A program made the position numbers and the translations under genes. The notes below the pieces were generated by a model that did no database searches, had not been told where the DNA came from, and saw only the letters and a program-made list of their open reading frames with translations. From contig NZ_LAJE02000335.1 in the NCBI RefSeq assembly GCF_000970465.2, positions 1 through 33,728 of the forward strand: a stretch of DNA of 33,728 nt, in the 5' to 3' direction. Positions 16,598 to 23,910 of the stretch are shown piece after piece. The stretch is from Devosia insulae DS-56. GTDB lineage: Bacteria > Pseudomonadota > Alphaproteobacteria > Rhizobiales > Devosiaceae. Every line of letters starts with the position of its first letter. The first letter of the stretch is position 1.

Positions 16598-17986
16598 ATG
16601 AAAGCCTGGGAACTGACCCGCGACCTGCTGCGCGACACCCTGCCGATCGTCCGCACTGCCGAAGAGCAGACCTGGGACGCCAGCGCCATCATGAATGGCG
16701 GCGACATGCTGATGGCGATGTACTGGCAGAGCAACGTGCCCGGCTCCGCCGCGCCCGAATGCCTGATGGCCGGCGCGCTGCAATCGCTCGAGAGCAAGGG
16801 TTTCGTGCTCGCCCCCTATGGCGAGCTGCTGCAGCAGGGCCTCGATGCCCTGGCCAGCAAAGACTACGAAACGCTCTACACCATCGACTTCCGCCTCCGC
16901 GCCATCATGCGTGCCGCCGTGGCCGACCCCAATCACAAGAGCCAGCAGACCCTGCGCTATGTCGACTGGGCGGCCTTCGACGCCGACGTCAGCTGGCCTG
17001 CCGATACCGCCGTCGATGTGGCGAGCCCGGACTTCGCCGACCGCACCCGCGCCGCCTGGCTCGGCCAGCTGGTCGGCGCTGCTGCCGGCACGGCGCTCGA
17101 GGGCTATACCGCCGAGAACATCGCCAAAGTGTTCGGCCCGATCCGCGATTACGTGCGCGAGCCCAACACCTATAATGACGACATCACCTTCGAGATCGCT
17201 TTCCTCGAGGCCTTCGCCGACAAGGGCCATGCCGTCACCGGCGCCGATATCGCCGAACGCTGGACCGCGCTGATCCCGATGGGCTGGTCGGCCGAAGCGG
17301 TGGCGCTCGCCAGCATCCGCCGTGGCCTGCTGCCGCCGCTCACCGGCGCGCTCGATAACCCGTTCGACGAATGGATCGGCGGCCAGATGCGCGGCACCAT
17401 CTGCGGCATGGTCGCCCCCGGGCAGGCGCGCGAAGCCGCCCGCCTCGCGTACCTCGACGCCGAAATCTCCGCCGCCGGCAACGGCATCCTCGGTGAAGTG
17501 TTCAACGCCGTGCTCGCCGCTCGCGCCTACACCGAAACCGACAGTAAGGCGCTGCTGGTTTCAACCATCGAGCTGTTCTCGACCCGCACCGAATACGGCG
17601 CCGTCCTCGCCTTCGCCCTCGAAGCCTGCCGCAATTCGCCGGACTGGCAGACCGCCTGGGCCAAATGCGACGCCGAGTACATCGAGTACAACTGGATCCA
17701 CGTCTACCCCAATGCCGCCGCGCAAGTGGTGGCGCTGTGGTTCGGCAATGGCGATTTCGACCTGACGCTGGAGATCATCTGCGGCATCGGCCACGACGTC
17801 GATTGCAACGCCGCCCAGATGCTTTGCGTGCTCGGCATCCAGCAGGGCAGTTCGATCATCGCCGACCGCTGGTCCGCCCCCCTCCTGGTCGACGACATCG
17901 TCACTTACATGCGCCGCCCGGCCAAGATCGCATTTGACGATCTGGTGGGGCAGACGGTCGAGGCGGTAAGGAAGGCACGGGGGTAG
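16598..17986 (+). CDS. ADP-ribosylglycohydrolase-family enzyme with N-terminal extension
   Basis: This 462-residue protein has a DraG/ADP-ribosylglycohydrolase domain from about residue 149 (RTRAAWLGQLVGAAAGTALEG). The metal-binding motifs are NDDIT at 193-197 and GHDVDCNA at 398-405. The first 148 residues are not part of the usual domain and I do not recognise them. The family cleaves N- or O-glycosidic bonds of ribosyl compounds with a dinuclear magnesium site. In E. coli, yegU of this family sits with a nucleoside transporter (yegT) and a kinase (yegV), a similar context. With no signal peptide and a position at the end of an importer operon, it probably hydrolyses the imported N-glycoside in the cytoplasm. 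A role in protein de-ADP-ribosylation is less likely. GAAGG serves as the ribosome site. Confidence 0.86.
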   Translation: MKAWELTRDLLRDTLPIVRTAEEQTWDASAIMNGGDMLMAMYWQSNVPGSAAPECLMAGALQSLESKGFVLAPYGELLQQGLDALASKDYETLYTIDFRLRAIMRAAVADPNHKSQQTLRYVDWAAFDADVSWPADTAVDVASPDFADRTRAAWLGQLVGAAAGTALEGYTAENIAKVFGPIRDYVREPNTYNDDITFEIAFLEAFADKGHAVTGADIAERWTALIPMGWSAEAVALASIRRGLLPPLTGALDNPFDEWIGGQMRGTICGMVAPGQAREAARLAYLDAEISAAGNGILGEVFNAVLAARAYTETDSKALLVSTIELFSTRTEYGAVLAFALEACRNSPDWQTAWAKCDAEYIEYNWIHVYPNAAAQVVALWFGNGDFDLTLEIICGIGHDVDCNAAQMLCVLGIQQGSSIIADRWSAPLLVDDIVTYMRRPAKIAFDDLVGQTVEAVRKARG

Positions 17987-17997
17987 CTGCTCCGCGG

Positions 17998-18032
17998 GCC
18001 CGCCCCGGCGGGCGCGCTCGCGTCCGGTTTTT
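17998..18032 (+). terminator. Possible terminator after the ADP-ribosylglycohydrolase gene
   Basis: A GC-rich stem GCCCGC/GCGGGC (17998-18003 and 18008-18013, loop CCCG) starts 11 bases after the stop. The T-run (18028-18032) is about 14 bases after the stem, further than in a classical rho-independent terminator. Confidence 0.35.
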
Positions 18033-18123
18033 GACGAAAGCGGCGTCCCCAGTACCCAGCTACCGCCATGCCATGCTAGGTGCGATTGCGTTGCCGCGTG
18101 CCCGCGGAACGGCAGGGGGTTGC

Positions 18124-19140
18124 ATGAAGACGCAGAAAACGGCGCGGTCTGCTGATGTGGCGCGGCTGGCAGGGGTCTCCCGTTCGGCCGTGTCGCGGAC
18201 CTTCACCGAGGGCGCCTACGTGTCCGACGAAACCCGGGCCAAGGTGCTCGCGGCGGCCCGGATGCTCAACTACAGCCCCAACGCCATCGCCCGCAGCCTG
18301 TCCAAGCGCTCCACCGGCCTGGTCGGCATCATCGCCGCCGACCTCTACAACCCGGTCCACGCCGAAATGCTCGAGCGGATGAGCCGAGAACTGCAGGCGC
18401 GTGGCCTCGGCATCCTGCTGCTGGTGCCCGATACCTCGAACTTCGACGAGTTCATTCCGCGGCTGATGTCCTACCAGGTCGACGCCGTCATCACGACCGT
18501 CTCGACGCTCGATACCAATCTGCCGCTGGCCGCACTCCAGACCGGGGTGCCAGTGGTGATGATGCAGCAGATCCTCGGCACCAACGCCCTCAACTCGGTG
18601 TCCGGTGACGACTATGGCGGGGGCTACGCCGCCGGCAAGCTGTTGTGCGAAACCGGTCACAGGCGGATCGCCTTCCTGTCCGGTCGTTCCGACACCGCCA
18701 ACAACCGCGACCGCGAACGCGGCCTCAAGGACGCGCTGGCGGCGCACCGCATGGCGCTCCATGCCGAAGAACCCGGCTTCTTCAGACTGGACGGCGCCGC
18801 CGCCGCCGCCAGGAAGCTGCTGTCGCTGCCAGTGCCCCCAGACGCGATCTTCTGCGCCAACGACAACATGGCGCTGGTCGCGCTGCAGGTAGCCCGCACC
18901 GAGTTCGGGCTGGCCATCCCCGAGCAACTGGCCATCGTCGGCTACGACAACTCCGACCCGGCCAGTTGGTCTGCCCCCGGCCTGACATCAGTCGGGCCCG
19001 ACATGTCCGAGATGGTGCACCTCACCATCGACATGGTCGCCCGCAAGATCGCCTCCGGTGACGGTTCGGTCGAACACCTGCTCGTGCCTGTTCGCCTGGT
19101 CGAGCGGCAGACCACCCGCCCGCGCCGCGGCAACACCTGA
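18124..19140 (+). CDS. LacI-family transcription regulator of the nucleoside hydrolase operon
   Basis: This 338-residue regulator has a LacI helix-turn-helix (SADVARLAGVSRSAVSRTF, about residues 9-27), a hinge helix (NAIARSLSKRSTG) and an effector-binding domain with the typical end GYDNSDPASWSAPGLTSV. Recognition-helix residues (SRSAVSR) differ from those of the other LacI protein here (SSATVSY), so operator sequences should differ. The ATG at 18124 has an AGGGGGT ribosome site; a longer in-frame form from 18031 adds a non-conserved tail. It lies directly upstream of, and in the same direction as, the transporter operon starting at 19348. Confidence 0.92.
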   Translation: MKTQKTARSADVARLAGVSRSAVSRTFTEGAYVSDETRAKVLAAARMLNYSPNAIARSLSKRSTGLVGIIAADLYNPVHAEMLERMSRELQARGLGILLLVPDTSNFDEFIPRLMSYQVDAVITTVSTLDTNLPLAALQTGVPVVMMQQILGTNALNSVSGDDYGGGYAAGKLLCETGHRRIAFLSGRSDTANNRDRERGLKDALAAHRMALHAEEPGFFRLDGAAAAARKLLSLPVPPDAIFCANDNMALVALQVARTEFGLAIPEQLAIVGYDNSDPASWSAPGLTSVGPDMSEMVHLTIDMVARKIASGDGSVEHLLVPVRLVERQTTRPRRGNT

Positions 19141-19147
19141 GACCAGA

Positions 19148-19159
19148 CTGCACGCGGGT
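19148..19159 (+). promoter_or_regulatory. Second copy of the operator-like core CTGCACGCGGGT
   Basis: These 12 bases are identical to 19307-19318 inside the perfect palindrome. The copy lies eight bases after the regulator stop and 159 bases upstream of the first. Its right arm is less symmetric (GTTCAC). Paired operators at such spacing are common for tetrameric LacI-family repressors that loop DNA. Confidence 0.4.
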
Positions 19160-19209
19160 TCACAAATCTACCTGATTGCGCCCGCTGCCCCGGTTCGTAT
19201 CCTTCACCT

Positions 19210-19225
19210 TGTGGACGAAATTCAC
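19210..19225 (+). promoter_or_regulatory. Shared 16-bp motif, copy 2
   Basis: TGTGGACGAAATTCAC differs by one base from 11772-11787. Like that copy, it lies upstream of a TTGACT box (53 bases here, 41 there) and about 125 bases before a binding-protein ATG. A further small inverted repeat, CTAAC-AATA-GTTAG, follows at 19231-19244. Confidence 0.5.
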
Positions 19226-19277
19226 TAGCACTAACAATAGTTAGGCGCGGACAGCTGGCGCGTTAGCAGATCCGCTC

Positions 19278-19306
19278 TTGACTCCTTAGCCGACCTGGAT
19301 GAGTTT
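19278..19306 (+). promoter_or_regulatory. Candidate promoter of the nucleoside hydrolase operon
   Basis: TTGACT at 19278-19283 is a good -35 box. The -10 region at about 19300-19306 (TGAGTTT) is poor, so strength or dependence on an activator cannot be judged. The predicted start near 19313 falls in the palindrome at 19303-19326. Confidence 0.35.
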
Positions 19307-19326
19307 CTGCACGCGGGTGCAGAAAC
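19303..19326. promoter_or_regulatory. Perfect 24-bp palindrome, probable operator
   Basis: Two exact 10-bp arms, GTTTCTGCAC and GTGCAGAAAC, flank the four bases GCGG. It overlaps the predicted -10 and start region and ends seven bases before the GGGAGGA ribosome site of the binding-protein gene. A repressor bound here would block transcription; as RNA, it would form a hairpin next to the ribosome site. The adjacent LacI-family regulator is the natural candidate. Confidence 0.6.
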
Positions 19327-19347
19327 CTGCGACTGGGAGGAATCCAC

Positions 19348-20622
19348 ATGCACATCATCAAGTCGGGAACGCTGGTCGGGCTGACCGCCATGTTCCTTAG
19401 CTCCACCGCCGGCCTTGCCATGGCCGAGCCGGTGACCATCAATTTCCTGACGGCCGAGGCCGATGGCAGCTTTGACGCCGCCATTGCCGCCTTCGAGGCC
19501 GAGAACCCCGACATCAAGGTCAATTTCGAGACCGTGCCGTTCGACAGCATGGTACCCACGATCGAGTCGCGCGTCGGCGGCAAGGATTCGTCGCTCGATC
19601 TGTTCCTCGTCGATACGCCCCGCGTACCGGCCATGGCGAACAGCGGGTATCTGCGTGACATCAGCGACCGGCTCGGTGCGGTCGAGGCAGTTGCCAGCGA
19701 AGCCGCGCAGTCCGTGCTCAAATACAACGGCACGCTCTACGCCCTGCCGCTTTGGACCTCGACGCAGCTCATGTACTACAACAAGGATCTGTTCGACGCT
19801 GCGGGCATCGCCTACCCGTCGTCGGATGCGGCTGCGCGCATGACCTACGACGAGACTGTCGCGCTGGCCAGGCAGGTGATGGCCGGATCGGACGCCAAAT
19901 ATGGCTTCGTGCCGGAACAGATCGACCGTTACTACCAGCTTCAGCCCATCTTCGAGGGCAATGGCGGCGGCACCGGGCTGACCGGCGAGGGCAACCTCAC
20001 CCCCGACGTCGCCAACGACAAATGGATCGCTGCCGGCAAGTTCTACTCGTCGCTGTTCGAGGACGGGTTGGCTCCTCGCGGCATCGCCGTCGACCAGATG
20101 CAGTCGGTTTTCACCAGCGGCGAGACCGTGTTCTATGTCACTGGTCCCTGGCGCCTGAAGGCCTTTGACGAAGCCACGAACCTCAACTTCGGGCTCGCCC
20201 CCATTCCCTACTGGACCGACAGCAAGGCGCAGACCCCGACGGACTCATGGGCCGTCGGGATCAGCCCCTACGCGGCGCATCCGGAAGCGGCGCTGAAGTT
20301 CGCCGAGTTCATCACCCTCAACCCTGCCGGTGTTGGTCTCGTGCTCGAGAGCATTCCCAACGTTCCGGTCAACCAGCAGGCCTATGGTCCCTATATCGAC
20401 TGGCTCGCCGGCGAGAATCCGGCCGTCGGCGACGACCTGAAGAAGATCATGACCTATGAACTGGCCGATACGCCGGTGCCTCGCCCGCGCTCGATCGGCT
20501 ACGTGGCCTTCGAGACCGTGCTGAACCGGGCCTTCTCGGATATCCGCAACGGCTCGGATGTCGCCTCGACCCTGCAGCAGGCGCAGCAGCAGCTCGGCTC
20601 GCAGCTCCGCCGTATCCAGTAG
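19348..20622 (+). CDS. Family 1 extracellular solute-binding protein
   Basis: This 424-residue periplasmic protein has a Sec signal peptide (residues 1-26, ending GLAMAEP) and the bacterial SBP family 1 (MalE/UgpB-like) fold: VTINFLTAEADG at the mature start, KYNGTLYALPLWTSTQLMYYNKDLFDAAGI in the middle and the usual WAVGISPYAAHPEAALKFAEFI region. Proteins of this family bind sugars, oligosaccharides or glycosides. The co-transcribed nucleoside hydrolase suggests a ribosyl compound. A strong GGGAGGA ribosome site precedes the ATG, and a stem-loop lies between this gene and the permease gene. Confidence 0.93.
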   Translation: MHIIKSGTLVGLTAMFLSSTAGLAMAEPVTINFLTAEADGSFDAAIAAFEAENPDIKVNFETVPFDSMVPTIESRVGGKDSSLDLFLVDTPRVPAMANSGYLRDISDRLGAVEAVASEAAQSVLKYNGTLYALPLWTSTQLMYYNKDLFDAAGIAYPSSDAAARMTYDETVALARQVMAGSDAKYGFVPEQIDRYYQLQPIFEGNGGGTGLTGEGNLTPDVANDKWIAAGKFYSSLFEDGLAPRGIAVDQMQSVFTSGETVFYVTGPWRLKAFDEATNLNFGLAPIPYWTDSKAQTPTDSWAVGISPYAAHPEAALKFAEFITLNPAGVGLVLESIPNVPVNQQAYGPYIDWLAGENPAVGDDLKKIMTYELADTPVPRPRSIGYVAFETVLNRAFSDIRNGSDVASTLQQAQQQLGSQLRRIQ

Positions 20623-20638
20623 CCACGCGATCACGGCC

Positions 20639-20659
20639 GCCGGGGCCCTGCGCCCCGGC
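20639..20659 (+). other. Stable stem-loop between binding-protein and permease genes
   Basis: GCCGGGGC and GCCCCGGC flank a five-base loop in the 56-base gap. There is no T-run, so it is unlikely to stop transcription fully. Such a structure can protect the upstream binding-protein message from 3' decay. Confidence 0.55.
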
Positions 20660-20678
20660 CGGTCGGTTCAGGTACATC

Positions 20679-21533
20679 ATGACCAGATGGTCCAACATTC
20701 GCGTCGCGGCGCTCTTCCTGCTGCCGGCGGTCGTTTCGGTCGTCCTGCTGCGCCTGTGGCCGGCGGCAATCGCCGTGCACCAGTCGCTGCTGGCGCCGCG
20801 CGCCTCGAGCTACAGCCTCGAAAACTATCTCTACATCTTCACCGACCCGAGCTTTCTCAACTCGGTCTGGGTGACCCTGCTGTTTTCCTTCATCATCAAC
20901 CCGCTGCAGATTGCGGCAGCGCTGGGCCTCGCCATCCTGTTCAACAACAAGCTGCCGATGACCGGGTTCTGGCGCACCGCCGTACTGTTGCCGGTCGCCA
21001 TTCCGCAGAGTGTTTCCGCCGTCATCTGGGCCGTGGCCTACCGACCCGACGGGCTGCTCAACAGCCTGCTGCAGCTGGTGGGTATCGGCCCGCAACGCTT
21101 CGTCACCTCACCCGAGCAGGCGCTGGGCTCGATCATGCTGGTCGTGAGCTGGATCGGCGTCGGCTACTGGATGACCATGCTGATTGCCGGGCTGCAGGAC
21201 ATACCGAAGTCGCTCTACGAGTCGGCGACGATCGACGGCGCGAATGGCTGGCACAAGTTCTGGTACGTGACGCTGCCCCAGTTGCGCCGGCCCCTCACCT
21301 TTGTCCTCGTCGCCGATACGGTCGCCAACTTCCTGGTCTTTGCCCCGGTCAACATCCTGACCGGCGGCGGCCCGCAGGGTTCGACCGACCTGATCATGAA
21401 CCAGATTTACACCAACGCCTTCGTCAACGGCGACCAGGGGTCGGCCGCCGCCGCCACGGTGGTTCTCGTAGCCCTGGTGCTGGTGATCGTGCTGATTCAG
21501 TTCCGCCTGATGGGCGACGGGAGCGAGCGCTGA
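20679..21533 (+). CDS. Sugar-type ABC importer permease, MalF-like
   Basis: This 284-residue inner-membrane permease has about six hydrophobic segments and the EAA-type cytoplasmic loop (KSLYESATIDGANGWHKFWYVTLPQL) that contacts the ATPase. It pairs with the next gene product, whose start overlaps this stop as TGATG. A modest AGG ribosome site lies before the ATG. The importer lacks its own ATPase in this window, so a shared MsmX/UgpC-type ATPase elsewhere is expected. Confidence 0.92.
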   Translation: MTRWSNIRVAALFLLPAVVSVVLLRLWPAAIAVHQSLLAPRASSYSLENYLYIFTDPSFLNSVWVTLLFSFIINPLQIAAALGLAILFNNKLPMTGFWRTAVLLPVAIPQSVSAVIWAVAYRPDGLLNSLLQLVGIGPQRFVTSPEQALGSIMLVVSWIGVGYWMTMLIAGLQDIPKSLYESATIDGANGWHKFWYVTLPQLRRPLTFVLVADTVANFLVFAPVNILTGGGPQGSTDLIMNQIYTNAFVNGDQGSAAAATVVLVALVLVIVLIQFRLMGDGSER

Positions 21534-22369
21534 TGGACCGCATCACTCCACGCCAGGCCCTGCGAATGGTGGTCATCGCCGCCACCGCGCTGTGCTTCCT
21601 CATGCCGCTTTACTGGCTGACGATCTCGGCGCTGCGGCCGGAGGCCGACATCTTCCGCTTCCTCAATCCGTTCGGCCCATGGACGCTGATCCCTAACCAG
21701 CTGACCGCCGACAACATCGTCGGATTGTGGAGCGGATCGTTCTCGCGAGCCATCGTCAATTCGATCGTCGTTGCCCTCGTCACCGTCATTGCCGGCCTGA
21801 TGGTCTGCGCCTCGGCCGCCTTTGCCCTGGCCGTGATCGAGTTTCCCGGCCGCGGCGTGGTGTTCACGACGATGATCGTCAGCTTCCTCATCCCCTTCGA
21901 TGCCATCGCCGTGCCGCTCTATTCGATCATGCGTGGCTTCAATCTGCAGAACTCCTATGCCGGGCTGGTCCTGCCGGGGATCGGCAACGGCCTCGCGGTG
22001 TTCCTGCTGCGCCAGTTCTTCCAGGGCATTCCCAAGGAACTGCGGGAGGCCGCGATGGTCGACGGCATGGGTTGGTTCCGCATCTTCTGGAGCATCTACT
22101 TGCCGCTCTCGAGGCCGGCCCTCGTCAGTGCCGCGCTCATCATGTTCATCTTCCAGTGGCAGGCCTATCTCTGGCCGCTGCTGATCGCCCCGTCCAACGA
22201 CATGAAGGTCGCGGCGGTGGCGCTGGCGCAGTTCTCGAGTGCCTACAATGTCAGCTTCGGCCTGATCTTTGCGGGAGCGGCGTTCCTGTCGCTGATCCCG
22301 ATGCTGATCTTCGTCTTCTTCCAGCAATATTTCACCAGTTCCGTTGCCGCGACCGGCAGCAAGGAGTGA
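21533..22369 (+). CDS. Sugar-type ABC importer permease, MalG-like
   Basis: This 278-residue permease has six predicted membrane segments and the EAA loop (KELREAAMVDGMGWFRIFWSIYLPL). The ATG at 21533 overlaps the previous stop by one base; a long upstream in-frame extension is an open frame within other genes and is not conserved protein. Its end carries the AAGGAG that serves as the ribosome site of the nucleoside hydrolase. Confidence 0.92.
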   Translation: MDRITPRQALRMVVIAATALCFLMPLYWLTISALRPEADIFRFLNPFGPWTLIPNQLTADNIVGLWSGSFSRAIVNSIVVALVTVIAGLMVCASAAFALAVIEFPGRGVVFTTMIVSFLIPFDAIAVPLYSIMRGFNLQNSYAGLVLPGIGNGLAVFLLRQFFQGIPKELREAAMVDGMGWFRIFWSIYLPLSRPALVSAALIMFIFQWQAYLWPLLIAPSNDMKVAAVALAQFSSAYNVSFGLIFAGAAFLSLIPMLIFVFFQQYFTSSVAATGSKE

Positions 22370-22371
22370 CT

Positions 22372-23319
22372 TTGTCCAGCTCTTCGAATTCCCGTCCTGT
22401 CGTTCAGCTCTCCGAAGCCGAGCGGCTCAAGATGCTGGCGCCGCGCGCCGGTCGGCTGCGCTGCGTGCTCGATACCGACACCTATAACGAGATCGACGAT
22501 CAGTTCGCGATCGTGCAGATGCTGCTGTCGCCTGACCGTTTCGAGCTCCAGGCGATCTATGCCGCGCCCTTTCATAACGACCGGTGCAACAGCCCCGGCG
22601 AAGGCATGGAGCTGTCATACGTCGAGGTCCTGCGCCTGCTCGACCGGCTCGACACGCCGCCCGATGGCCTGGTCTATCGGGGCGTCACCGACTATGTCGG
22701 CCCCGACAAGCTCGCCCGGCCGGCCGCCGCCGTCGATGACCTCGTGGCGCGCGCCCGCGCCAGCACTCCCGACGATCCGCTGCACGTCGTCGCCATTGCC
22801 GCCCTCAGCAACATCGCCTCGGCGCTGCTGGTGGCGCCCGAGATTGCCGACCGCATGGTGGTGATCTGGCTGGGCGGTCACGCCCTCGATTGGCCGCATC
22901 AGCAGGAGTTCAACCTGCGCCAGGACGTCGGAGCCGTGCAGGTCGTTTACGACTCGGGCGTGCCGATGGTCGTCGTCCCCTGCATGGGGGTGGTATCGCA
23001 CCTGCACAGCACCATTCCCGAGATCGAGGACCAGGTCGAGCCGCATGGCGAGATCGGCCGGTTCCTGGCGCAGCGATTCAAGCAGTATAACGTCGACAAT
23101 GCCGTCGGCTGGTCCAAGGAGATCTGGGATATGGCCCCGGTCGGCTGGCTGCTCGATCCCGATTGGGCGCCGAGCATTCTGGTGCCGACGCCGATCATGA
23201 CCTCGGACACCACCTACAGCTTCGATCGGTCGCGCCACCTGATGCGCTACGTCACCTTCGTTCATCGCGACCCGATCCTGCGCGATCTGTTCGCCAAGCT
23301 TGCCGCGCGAATGCACTGA
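22372..23319 (+). CDS. Divergent inosine-uridine nucleoside hydrolase family protein
   Basis: This 315-residue protein belongs to the nucleoside N-ribohydrolase fold. The calcium-binding Asp cluster near the N-terminus reads DTDTYNEIDD (residues 34-43). It is two residues longer than the usual DTDPGxDD, which marks a divergent branch. The catalytic-site region continues with the FVHRDP motif near the C-terminus. The start is set at a TTG (22372): AAGGAG at 22361-22366 is ideally spaced for it, and no ATG lies between there and the conserved region until residue 21. As the last gene of an importer operon with no signal peptide, it probably splits an imported nucleoside-like compound into base and sugar. 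The exact substrate may be a modified or non-ribosyl glycoside. Confidence 0.85.
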   Translation: MSSSSNSRPVVQLSEAERLKMLAPRAGRLRCVLDTDTYNEIDDQFAIVQMLLSPDRFELQAIYAAPFHNDRCNSPGEGMELSYVEVLRLLDRLDTPPDGLVYRGVTDYVGPDKLARPAAAVDDLVARARASTPDDPLHVVAIAALSNIASALLVAPEIADRMVVIWLGGHALDWPHQQEFNLRQDVGAVQVVYDSGVPMVVVPCMGVVSHLHSTIPEIEDQVEPHGEIGRFLAQRFKQYNVDNAVGWSKEIWDMAPVGWLLDPDWAPSILVPTPIMTSDTTYSFDRSRHLMRYVTFVHRDPILRDLFAKLAARMH

Positions 23320-23333
23320 CGCCCGGCAACGCG

Positions 23334-23360
23334 CCGACACGCGCGGCTACCCGGTGTCGG
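23334..23360 (+). terminator. Stem-loop after the nucleoside hydrolase gene
   Basis: CCGACAC and GTGTCGG form a 7-bp stem 15 bases past the stop. There is no T-run, so it is at most a weak or rho-assisted terminator. Confidence 0.3.
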
Positions 23361-23442
23361 CCGCCGGAGTATGGGCAGCGGTGAGGGCGACCCGATCTGT
23401 ACAGCGCCGCGCTCAGTCCCCGCGACCCCACACTCACCGAAT

Positions 23443-23468
23443 TCAGGATTCCTTCAGAACAGCCTCAG
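23443..23468 (+). promoter_or_regulatory. Triple TCAG direct repeat with 11-bp period, copy 1
   Basis: TCAG occurs at 23443, 23454 and 23465, exactly 11 bp apart, within TTCAG-N6-TTCAG-N6-CTCAG. It lies 73 bases before the ATG of the 85-residue protein. A second such array lies at 23911-23936, and the two share TCAGAAC, GCCTCAGG and the spacing. Direct repeats with one helical turn between them are the standard binding pattern of OmpR/PhoB-family proteins. Confidence 0.55.
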
Positions 23469-23537
23469 GACCCCGGGCGCGTCCCCGAGGCAAATGCTCC
23501 CATCACGCCGGGATCTCCGGCAAGCTTGGAGGAGCAA

Positions 23538-23795
23538 ATGGCTGGATATGGACTTTTGGCGCTTGCCCATGCCGCGGTTCGCGGCCACCGCCGGATCGCC
23601 GGCGACGTGCGAACCGTCGCCGGATTGGACATGGTCGCCCAGATCGAGGCGGAGCACGCCCTTTGGTGGCAGCGGGGTGAGCCGCATCCGGCCGATGCGG
23701 GCGCTGACCACTACATCGCCAGGATGCTCGCCGCCATTGGCGCCGGCCTCGCACTGCGCCGCCCAATTCACGGCGGCCGGCGGAGGCGGGCATAA
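23538..23795 (+). CDS. Small uncharacterised protein, 85 residues
   Basis: The reading frame begins at an ATG (23538) with a strong GGAGGAG ribosome site six bases upstream, good evidence that it is translated. The protein has no recognisable domain. It has a moderately hydrophobic start (MAGYGLLALAHAAVRG), an acidic middle around VAQIEAEHALWWQRGEPHPADAGADHYIARM, and a short basic tail (GGRRRRA). No signal peptide or clear membrane segment is visible. It shares the triple TCAG promoter motif with the exported protein encoded at 24013, so the two may be co-regulated. The gap 23796-24012 shows a short inverted repeat near 23838-23870 (GAACGCCGCCGT... ACGGCGGCGTTC) that may terminate this gene. 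Confidence 0.6.
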   Translation: MAGYGLLALAHAAVRGHRRIAGDVRTVAGLDMVAQIEAEHALWWQRGEPHPADAGADHYIARMLAAIGAGLALRRPIHGGRRRRA

Positions 23796-23837
23796 CATCG
23801 CCCGACGGTTCCGAGGCCATCAGAACCCTATGCCTTG

Positions 23838-23871
23838 AACGCCGCCGTGGCATCGCCTACGGCGGCGTTCG
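23838..23871 (+). terminator. Stem-loop after the 85-residue protein gene
   Basis: GAACGCCGCCGT and ACGGCGGCGTTC are exact complements of 12 bases around a loop of about 10. No T-run follows. It may define the end of the small transcript. Confidence 0.45.
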
Positions 23872-23910
23872 CGATTCCAGGTCGTCCTCGTGGCCGCCCT
23901 CCTGCAGAAC

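Noticed and set aside
20558-21532. N-terminal extension of the MalG-like permease
   Set aside because: The open frame upstream of 21533 lies across the other permease gene; the ATG overlapping the previous stop gives a standard-length permease.
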